From Paucimonas lemoignei (lineage in GTDB: Bacteria; Pseudomonadota; Gammaproteobacteria; Pseudomonadales; Pseudomonadaceae), in assembly GCA_900475325.1 (NCBI GenBank), contig LS483371.1, positions 1,612,001 to 1,676,000 on the forward strand: a DNA stretch of 64,000 nucleotides. Reading direction: 5' to 3'. Under the pieces are notes generated by a model. It had not been told where the DNA came from and did not search any database. It was given only the letters and a program-made list of their open reading frames with translations. Positions 58,050-64,000 of the stretch are shown here, one piece after another. Each line of letters opens with the position of its first letter. The first letter of the stretch is position 1. A program made the translations under genes and the position numbers.

Positions 58050-58077
58050 TTGTCCTGCCCGTAAAAATCACTAGTAT
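58050..58077 (+). promoter_or_regulatory. Core promoter of rsmZ
   Basis: TTGTCC (58050-58055) and TAGTAT (58072-58077) are separated by 16 bases, seven bases before the predicted RNA start at 58084. Confidence 0.6.
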
Positions 58078-58083
58078 CTGAAC

Positions 58084-58217
58084 TGTGCCGACGGATTGGC
58101 ACAGGCCGTCAAGGAAGACAGCCAAGGACATCGCAGGATGCGATTCATCAGGATGATGAAAAAAGGGAATAGAGGGATTAGGTAGAAACGGGGGCGGGTC
58201 ACACCGCCCCTTTTTTT
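58084..58217 (+). ncRNA. rsmZ: Regulatory RNA RsmZ
   Basis: RsmZ sequesters the translational repressors RsmA/RsmE under GacS/GacA control, relieving repression of secondary-metabolite and biofilm genes. The ~134-nt RNA has seven GGA motifs (58093, 58113, 58126, 58136, 58151, 58166, 58175). At least three are in hairpin loops: TGTGCC/GGCACA (58084-58103), TCGC/GCGA (~58131-58143) and TTCATC/GATGAA (58144-58160). It ends in a GGGGCGG-type terminator with seven Ts. The rpoS-fdxA location is the conserved rsmZ site. The rest of the 584-base gap has no gene. Confidence 0.9.
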
Positions 58218-58251
58218 CGCCTGCACGAAAGTCCATCAGAACAGCGTCCAT

Positions 58252-58276
58252 AAAAAAAGGCCCACTAGGGGCCTTT
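58252..58276 (-). terminator. Terminator of fdxA
   Basis: The GGCCC/GGGCC-type stem (AAGGCCCC...GGGCCTT on the minus strand) with seven Ts lies 17 bases past the fdxA stop. It faces the RsmZ terminator. Confidence 0.75.
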
Positions 58277-58292
58277 TCAGCAAGCGTGTCGC

Positions 58293-58616
58293 TTAGCGTT
58301 CCAGGTCTGCAATCTTGCCTGGTTTACCATCCCACTCTGCTGCGTCTTCCAGAGCGTCTTTTTTCTCGGTGATGTTCGGCCAAACGTCCGCGAGCTCAGC
58401 GTTGAGCTCGATGAAGTTTTCCATCCCGGCAGGGATTTCATCTTCCGAGAAAATGGCATTAGCAGGGCATTCAGGCTCACAGAGCGCACAGTCGATGCAC
58501 TCGTCCGGGTGAATCACCAGGAAGTTCGGGCCTTCGTAAAAGCAGTCCACCGGACAGACTTCTACGCAGTCGGTGTACTTGCACTTGATGCAGTTGTCGG
58601 TGACGACGAAGGTCAT
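58293..58616 (-). CDS. fdxA: Seven-iron ferredoxin FdxA
   Basis: This 107-residue 7Fe ferredoxin resembles Azotobacter FdI. The cysteines fit one [3Fe-4S] and one [4Fe-4S] cluster (Cys9, 17, 21, 25, 40, 43, 46, 50, with the extra Cys12). It carries electrons in the cytoplasm; its partner is unknown. The ATG at 58616 gives the standard [17 protein letters not shown] start. The 255-base gap to mutS shows no further gene. Confidence 0.95.
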   Translation of the reverse strand: MTFVVTDNCIKCKYTDCVEVCPVDCFYEGPNFLVIHPDECIDCALCEPECPANAIFSEDEIPAGMENFIELNAELADVWPNITEKKDALEDAAEWDGKPGKIADLER

Positions 58617-58871
58617 TTCTAATTCTCTCCTCAGGCGGCGGCAACAGCAGAGCCCTTTCATTCAGGGTTGCCGGGTTCGGGAAGTCTCCCGCGTCGTGTG
58701 AAAACACATGCATTAGGTCGCAGGCGCGCCATGCAGATCGGCTGCACGGCACCTCGCTCGACCCTTAGGTTCGCTACGTTTTCACGCGGCCCGGATTTAT
58801 CTGCTCAGCCAGGCTAAAGGCCGCCAGCATCTCAAACCGCGCGGGATTCTAACAGCTTGTAACCAAACTCG

Positions 58872-61451
58872 TTAGATCCGAGTTTGCAGTGCATATAACA
58901 ACTCAAGCGCCTGACGTGGGGTAACGTCGTCGAGCTTGGCCCTGGACAGCTCTTCGAGCACCGGATGCGGCAGGCTGGCGAACAGATCGCTTTGCATCGG
59001 CGCGGCCTGTTTTCCAGGCTTGGCGCGGGGTTGCTCGTGCGGCAGGCTAGTGGTCTCCAGGCGCTGCAAATGCTCTTTGGCGCGCCCGATCACCTTGGCT
59101 GGAACCCCCGCCAGCTGGGCTACCGCCAGACCATAGCTCTGACTGGCCGGCCCCGGCAGTACCCGGTGCAGGAACACAATCCGCTCGTTATGCTCAGTGG
59201 CGTTGAGGTGCACGTTGGCAACCAATGGCTCACTTTCCGGCAATACCGTCAGCTCGAAGTAGTGCGTCGCAAACAGCGTGTAGGCGCGCAACTGGGCGAG
59301 GCATTCTGCCGCAGCCCAGGCCAGCGATAAACCGTCGAACGTGCTGGTGCCGCGACCCACTTCGTCCATCAGCACCAGGCTGCGATCAGTGGCATTGTGA
59401 AGAATGTTTGCCGTTTCGCTCATTTCCACCATGAAGGTGGAGCGGCCACCGGCCAGATCGTCGCTGGAACCGATACGGGTGAAGATGCGATCCACCAGCG
59501 ACAACTCACAACTGGCGGCGGGCACGAAGCTGCCGATGTGAGCCAGCAGCACGATCAAGGCTGTCTGGCGCATGTAGGTGGATTTACCGCCCATGTTCGG
59601 ACCGGTGATCACCAGCATGCGAGTCTTGTCATCCAGGTCCAGGTCATTGGCCACGAACGGGGTAGACAACACCTGCTCAACCACCGGATGGCGACCTTGG
59701 TCGATGCGCATGCACGGTTCGTCGACAAACTGTGGGCAGTTCAAGTCCAGATTCAACGCCCGCTCTGCGAGGTTGCTCAGCACATCCAGTTCAGCCAGCG
59801 CCGAAGCAGTGTCTTGCAAGGGAGCGAGATGACCGATGAGGTCTTCCAGCAACGCTTCGTAGAGCATTTTCTCCCGAGCCAACGCACGGCTTTTGGCTGA
59901 CAGCGCCTTGTCTTCGAACTCTTTCAGCTCCGGGGTGATAAACCGCTCGGCGCCTTTGAGCGTCTGGCGCCTGATGTAGTCGGCAGGGGCCGACTCAGCC
60001 TGTTTGCTCGGCAGCTCGATGAAGTAGCCGTGAATCCGGTTGTAACCCACTTTCAGGTGGGCAAGGCCAGTGCGGGCTTTTTCCCGGGCTTCCAGGTCGA
60101 TGAGAAATTGCCCGGCGTTTTCGCTCAACGACTGCAGTTCATCCAGCTCGGCGTCGTAACCGGTCTTCAGCACGCCGCCATCGCGGATCACCGCCGGTGG
60201 GTTATCAATCACGGCGCGTTGCAGCAGCTCGGCCAGTTCCGGGTAGACCCCGGCGGTCTTGGCCAGTTGCTGCAGATGCGGCGCTTCCAGCTCGGTCATC
60301 GCCACTTGCAGCTCAGGCAAAGCGCTCAAGGCATCGCGCAGGCGAGCCAGGTCGCGAGGCCGCGCGTTACGCAGGCCGATACGCGCCAGGATGCGCTCGA
60401 TGTCGCCAATCTCTTTGAGCTGCGGTTGCAGGCTTTCGAAGCGATAGCGCTCCAGCAGGCAGGTAATCGAAGACTGACGCGCCTTGAGAACGCTCAGATC
60501 ACGCAGTGGACGATTCAGCCAGCGGGTCAGCAGGCGCGTACCCATGGCCGTCTGGCAGCGGTCGACCACTGATTGCAAGGTGTTGTCGCGCCCTCCGGCC
60601 AGGTTGGTATCGAGTTCCAGATTGCGTCGGGTCGCAGCGTCGAGGATAACGGTGTCATCCAGGCGCTCGTGTCGCAGGCTGCGCAGGTGCGGCAGGGCGG
60701 TGCGCTGGGTTTCCTTGGCGTAGCCCAGCAGGCAACCGGCAGCGCCGATGGCGAGGGTCAGGTTTTCGCAGCCGAAGCCTTTCAGGTCCTGAGTGGAGAA
60801 CTGCTGGCAGAGGCTTTTCAGGGCTGAGTCACGCTCGAAATCCCAAGGTGCGCGACGACGTGCTCCACGGCGCTTTTCTGCTGGCAGGCCTTGCGGCCAG
60901 TCATCCGGGATCAACAACTCGACAGGGTTGATGCGCTCAAGCTCGGCCAGCAGGTTCTCCCAGCCCTTGATCTCCAGCACGCTGAAATTGCCACTGGTGA
61001 TGTCCATCACCGCCAGGCCAAACAGGCGCTCATCGCCCAGGACGGCGGCGATCAGGTTGTCGCGGCGTTCGTCGAGCAAGGCTTCGTCGCTGACAGTGCC
61101 CGGGGTGATGATCCGCACCACTTGGCGGTCGACAGGCCCTTTGCTGGCCGCAGGGTCGCCCACCTGTTCGCAAATCACCACCGATTCGCCCAGCTTCACC
61201 AGCTTGGCCAGATAGCCTTCAGCGGCGTGATAGGGAATGCCACACATAGGGATGCTCTGACCCGCGGATTGCCCACGCGCAGTCAGGGTGATATCCAGCA
61301 GCTTGGCGGCTTTTTTCGCATCCTCGTAGAAGATTTCGTAGAAGTCGCCCATGCGATAGAACATCAGCTGGTCAGGGTGCTGATTTTTCAAGCGCCAGTA
61401 TTGCTGCATCATCGGGGTGTGTGCGGAGAGATCGGAAATTGCTTTGTTCAT
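58872..61451 (-). CDS. mutS: DNA mismatch repair protein MutS
   Basis: MutS recognises mismatches and recruits MutL. The 859-residue protein has the mismatch-wedging Phe37-Tyr38-Glu39 ([10 protein letters not shown]), the clamp and lever domains, Walker [14 protein letters not shown] and Walker B/ABC signature [12 protein letters not shown], ending with the C-terminal tetramerisation tail. The start [19 protein letters not shown] at 61451 is preferred over 61466. It is divergent from the small gene at 61714. Confidence 0.97.
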   Translation of the reverse strand: MNKAISDLSAHTPMMQQYWRLKNQHPDQLMFYRMGDFYEIFYEDAKKAAKLLDITLTARGQSAGQSIPMCGIPYHAAEGYLAKLVKLGESVVICEQVGDPAASKGPVDRQVVRIITPGTVSDEALLDERRDNLIAAVLGDERLFGLAVMDITSGNFSVLEIKGWENLLAELERINPVELLIPDDWPQGLPAEKRRGARRRAPWDFERDSALKSLCQQFSTQDLKGFGCENLTLAIGAAGCLLGYAKETQRTALPHLRSLRHERLDDTVILDAATRRNLELDTNLAGGRDNTLQSVVDRCQTAMGTRLLTRWLNRPLRDLSVLKARQSSITCLLERYRFESLQPQLKEIGDIERILARIGLRNARPRDLARLRDALSALPELQVAMTELEAPHLQQLAKTAGVYPELAELLQRAVIDNPPAVIRDGGVLKTGYDAELDELQSLSENAGQFLIDLEAREKARTGLAHLKVGYNRIHGYFIELPSKQAESAPADYIRRQTLKGAERFITPELKEFEDKALSAKSRALAREKMLYEALLEDLIGHLAPLQDTASALAELDVLSNLAERALNLDLNCPQFVDEPCMRIDQGRHPVVEQVLSTPFVANDLDLDDKTRMLVITGPNMGGKSTYMRQTALIVLLAHIGSFVPAASCELSLVDRIFTRIGSSDDLAGGRSTFMVEMSETANILHNATDRSLVLMDEVGRGTSTFDGLSLAWAAAECLAQLRAYTLFATHYFELTVLPESEPLVANVHLNATEHNERIVFLHRVLPGPASQSYGLAVAQLAGVPAKVIGRAKEHLQRLETTSLPHEQPRAKPGKQAAPMQSDLFASLPHPVLEELSRAKLDDVTPRQALELLYALQTRI

Positions 61452-61713
61452 CAGATAATCAGGCAAATTCTTGAGAAGTGGGAGGCAAAGTCACAGGCGG
61501 GCCGAGTTACCCCTTGCGGGCACCAGGCAGCGGCGTGCGAGCTTTTTGCGATGGGCGCAAGATTAACACGCACGACTCGGGCACGCAGGTCCGCTGCGAA
61601 TGGACACAATCGTCACGGAGGATTTCTGATCGGCCACAGACTTGCAAACGCTGTATAGACTTCGCTCTGTCGCTGCTCAATACAGGGCGGCGTCTATAAA
61701 AAAGGAATTTTAT

Positions 61714-61845
61714 ATGGCTGGTAAACGTGCAAGGGATTCTGGAAGCGGGCGCTTCATTCCAATCGAAGAGGCCCGGCGTCGCCCTAAAGAAACAACTGTT
61801 GAAACCATCAAGAAACCGCAGTGCCCTAAAAAGAAACAACCATGA
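61714..61845 (+). CDS. Small basic protein, 43 aa, RD-x-GSGRF type
   Basis: A short gene with a good AAGGA ribosome-binding site. The product MAGKRARDSGSGRFIPIEEA continues with a Pro/Thr segment (RRPKETTVETIKK) and a basic tail. The pattern RDS-G-GRF then PxTTVxE resembles a group of short bacterial and phage proteins sometimes mislabelled 'multidrug transporter'. No membrane segment or known function is visible. It is the only gene between mutS and cinA. Confidence 0.65.
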   Translation: MAGKRARDSGSGRFIPIEEARRRPKETTVETIKKPQCPKKKQP

Positions 61846-61942
61846 CTTTGATCCGCAGCGGTCACGTACCTGACCGCTGCGGCCTTGCACCCTTTAAACG
61901 CTCGTGTACGTTGATGGTTTGGCACCTCGTGAGGAGAGCACC

Positions 61943-62443
61943 TTGGATGACATCACCCGGCTTGCCGCTCAATTGGGCAAGCACCTGCAAGCGTTGAATG
62001 CTCAGGTCAGCACGGCCGAGTCCTGCACCGGCGGCGGGATTGCCGAGGCGATTACCCGTATACCGGGTAGCTCCGCCTGGTTCGAAGCGGGATACGTGAC
62101 CTATTCCAATCGGCAGAAGACGCTTCAATTGCAGGTTCCGGCAGATCTGTTCGCAAGCGTCGGAGCGGTCAGTGACGAAGTGGTGCGTGCCATGGTTCGC
62201 GGCGCGCAGTTGCACAGTGAGGCGCGCTTCGCCGTCGCAGTCAGCGGCGTGGCGGGCCCGGATGGCGGTTCGAAGGACAAACCGGTAGGTACCGTCTGGG
62301 TGTGTTGCGGGGCGGGTGAGCATCAGGTTTCGCGTCGATATCAGTTTGCCGGCGACCGTGACGAGGTGCGCCGACAAACGGTAAAAGCCGCGCTAGAGGG
62401 GCTTATACAGCTTGTCTGCGCAGAAATACCAACTCAGGGGTAG
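61943..62443 (+). CDS. cinA: CinA C-terminal domain protein (NMN amidohydrolase PncC-like)
   Basis: The 166-residue single-domain CinA_C protein deamidates nicotinamide mononucleotide in characterised homologues. It shows TAESCTGGGIAEAITRIPGSS, GYVTYSNRQK and VSGVAGPDGGSKDKPVGTVW. The start is TTG at 61943, chosen because GAGGAGAG sits five bases upstream; a GTG at 61904 would add 13 residues. The long N-terminal MoaB-like domain of some CinA proteins is absent, as usual in gamma-proteobacteria. It precedes recA. Confidence 0.93.
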   Translation: MDDITRLAAQLGKHLQALNAQVSTAESCTGGGIAEAITRIPGSSAWFEAGYVTYSNRQKTLQLQVPADLFASVGAVSDEVVRAMVRGAQLHSEARFAVAVSGVAGPDGGSKDKPVGTVWVCCGAGEHQVSRRYQFAGDRDEVRRQTVKAALEGLIQLVCAEIPTQG

Positions 62444-62470
62444 GCGCGCGCGCAACCCTGTGGAATAATA

Positions 62471-62486
62471 CTGTCTACTTATACAG
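62471..62486 (+). promoter_or_regulatory. LexA (SOS) box upstream of recA
   Basis: The exact spacing and half-sites of a LexA operator, CTGT-N8-ACAG with an AT-rich centre, lie 51 bases before recA. This predicts LexA repression of recA-recX. Confidence 0.9.
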
Positions 62487-62536
62487 GTGTTGTGGCCGTC
62501 AGGCCCCTAATTGAATTTGATTACGTGAGGACTTCA

Positions 62537-63601
62537 ATGGACGACAACAAGAAGAAAGCCTTGGCTGCGGCCTTGGGTCAGATCGAGCGTCAATTCGGTA
62601 AAGGTGCCGTAATGCGCATGGGTGACCATGACCGCCAGGCGATTCCTTCTATTTCCACCGGTTCGCTGGGTCTGGACATTGCGCTGGGTATTGGCGGTCT
62701 GCCGAAAGGCCGGATCGTTGAAATCTACGGTCCGGAATCTTCCGGTAAAACCACGCTGACGCTGTCGGTCATCGCCCAGGCCCAGAAAATGGGTGCAACC
62801 TGTGCGTTCGTCGATGCCGAGCACGCGCTTGATCCAGAATACGCAGGCAAGCTGGGCGTCAATGTTGACGACCTGCTGGTTTCGCAGCCGGACACCGGCG
62901 AGCAGGCACTGGAAATCACCGACATGCTGGTGCGCTCCAACGCCATCGACGTGATCGTGGTCGACTCCGTTGCCGCTCTGGTACCAAAGGCTGAAATCGA
63001 AGGTGAAATGGGCGACATGCACGTCGGCCTGCAGGCTCGTCTGATGTCCCAGGCACTGCGTAAAATCACCGGTAACATCAAGAACGCCAACTGCCTGGTT
63101 ATCTTCATTAACCAGATCCGTATGAAAATCGGTGTGATGTTCGGCAGCCCGGAAACCACCACCGGTGGTAACGCGCTGAAGTTCTACGCCTCGGTACGTC
63201 TGGACATTCGCCGCACAGGTGCAGTGAAAGAAGGCGACGAAGTTGTAGGCAGTGAAACCCGCGTCAAGGTTGTGAAGAACAAGGTGGCTCCGCCGTTCCG
63301 TCAGGCAGAGTTCCAGATTCTTTACGGCAAGGGTATCTACCTCAACGGCGAGATCATCGACTTGGCCGTGTTGCACGGTTTCGTTGAGAAGTCCGGCGCC
63401 TGGTACAGCTATCAGGGCAGCAAGATCGGTCAGGGTAAGGCCAACTCGGCCAAATTCCTGGCGGACAACCCTGAAGTGGGTGCCACCCTCGAGAAGATGA
63501 TTCGCGAGAAGCTGCTGACCCCAGGTGTCGATACCAAGTCAGAAGCCTCCCGTGCACCAGCGCCTGCTGCTGACATGGCCGATGCTGACGTTGATATCTG
63601 A
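62537..63601 (+). CDS. recA: Recombinase RecA
   Basis: RecA forms the strand-exchange filament and the SOS co-protease. The 354-residue protein has Walker A GPESSGKT at 65-72, [30 protein letters not shown] and the L2 loop [13 protein letters not shown]. The ATG at 62537 has TGAGGA upstream; 62492 is an upstream in-frame alternative with no support. recX follows after 6 bases. Confidence 0.99.
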   Translation: MDDNKKKALAAALGQIERQFGKGAVMRMGDHDRQAIPSISTGSLGLDIALGIGGLPKGRIVEIYGPESSGKTTLTLSVIAQAQKMGATCAFVDAEHALDPEYAGKLGVNVDDLLVSQPDTGEQALEITDMLVRSNAIDVIVVDSVAALVPKAEIEGEMGDMHVGLQARLMSQALRKITGNIKNANCLVIFINQIRMKIGVMFGSPETTTGGNALKFYASVRLDIRRTGAVKEGDEVVGSETRVKVVKNKVAPPFRQAEFQILYGKGIYLNGEIIDLAVLHGFVEKSGAWYSYQGSKIGQGKANSAKFLADNPEVGATLEKMIREKLLTPGVDTKSEASRAPAPAADMADADVDI

Positions 63602-63607
63602 TAGATC

Positions 63608-64000
63608 ATGTCAGCGGTACTGGATACACCTGTCGCCGTAAGGCGAACCGCAATGGACCTGCTCGCGCGTCGCGAGCATGGTCGTGTCGAGCTGACGCGC
63701 AAGCTGCGTCAGCGTGGCGCGACGCCTGAGCTGATCGAACCCGCCTTGGACCGTCTGGTTGAGGAGGGTCTGCTCTCCGAAGCTCGCTACCTTGAAAGTT
63801 TTGTCTCTTACCGTGCACGTTCGGGTTACGGCCCTGCGCGTATTCGTGAGGAACTGAATCAGCGAGGGTTGCAGCGTGCCGAAGTCGAGCAGGCGATACG
63901 GGACTGCGGTTTCAACTGGCAGGAAAAGATGCACGAAACCTGGCAACGCAAGTTCGATGGGCATTTGCCAGTGGATGCCCGTGAGCGCGCCAAGCAAGGG
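63608..64000 (+). CDS. recX: Regulatory protein RecX, 3' truncated by window end
   Basis: RecX binds RecA filaments and limits their extension. The first 131 residues are present, with the RecX helical repeat signatures [40 protein letters not shown] and [15 protein letters not shown]. It is co-transcribed with recA and thus under the same SOS box. The C terminus lies outside the window. Confidence 0.93.
   Translation, partial: MSAVLDTPVAVRRTAMDLLARREHGRVELTRKLRQRGATPELIEPALDRLVEEGLLSEARYLESFVSYRARSGYGPARIREELNQRGLQRAEVEQAIRDCGFNWQEKMHETWQRKFDGHLPVDARERAKQG

Noticed and set aside
61667..61685. Possible second LexA box (CTGT ... ACAG) upstream of the 43-codon gene
   Set aside because: The half-sites are 11 bases apart instead of 8, so it does not fit a LexA operator.

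Overview
The window is an uninterrupted stretch of a Pseudomonas chromosome, most likely from the P. fluorescens species complex. The assignment rests on gene order (plsB; dapC-dapD-csdAE; glnD/map//rpsB-tsf-pyrH-frr-uppS-cdsA-dxr-rseP-bamA-skp-lpxD-fabZ-lpxA-lpxB-rnhB-dnaE-accA-tilS-pyrG-kdsA-eno-ftsB-ispD; ispF-truD-surE-pcm-nlpD-rpoS-rsmZ-fdxA-mutS-cinA-recA-recX), on high-GC coding sequence, and on intergenic REP doublets of types common in fluorescent pseudomonads. The species cannot be fixed from the sequence alone. Both ends cut genes: an RND membrane-fusion protein on the left and recX on the right.

Layout: 1-3.9 kb is an RND efflux adaptor/permease pair. 4.0-9.9 kb (minus strand) holds a DUF4197 protein, plsB, a small unknown protein, rlmA and dapE. 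10.1-12.6 kb is a visibly AT-richer gene for a GH17+GT2 beta-glucan synthase (ndvB-like). 12.9-21.9 kb holds tcdA (plus), then on the minus strand csdE, csdA, dapD, an ArsC-family gene, dapC, glnD and map. The map/rpsB gap (21.9-23.0 kb) contains a ~710-bp nested palindromic repeat and then the rpsB promoter and leader. 23.0-49.4 kb is a long plus-strand run for translation, isoprenoid and phospholipid synthesis, outer-membrane assembly, lipid A/Kdo synthesis, DNA polymerase III alpha, acetyl-CoA carboxylase, CTP synthase and enolase. 49.5-52.6 kb is a formaldehyde-detoxification unit (LysR regulator divergent from frmA-fghA). 52.6-57.7 kb is ispF-truD-surE-pcm-nlpD-rpoS. The rpoS/fdxA gap carries the Gac/Rsm regulatory RNA RsmZ with a GacA-type upstream box. 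fdxA and mutS (minus), a 43-codon small gene, cinA, SOS-controlled recA and partial recX close the window.

The genes are overwhelmingly core functions. Lysine/diaminopimelate synthesis is represented by dapC, dapD and dapE; the MEP isoprenoid pathway by dxr, ispD, ispF and uppS; lipid A by lpxD, fabZ, lpxA, lpxB and kdsA; membrane-protein and envelope assembly by bamA, skp, rseP, ftsB and nlpD; and stress and secondary-metabolism control by rpoS, rsmZ and recA.

I found no CRISPR array, insertion sequence, prophage, rRNA or tRNA, and no convincing new defence or biosynthetic system. The non-standard content is in the intergenic repeats (four copies of one REP doublet family, several of other families, and the large palindrome), the compositionally distinct ndvB, the tailocin-free mutS-cinA interval with its small gene, and several unusual regulatory arrangements.
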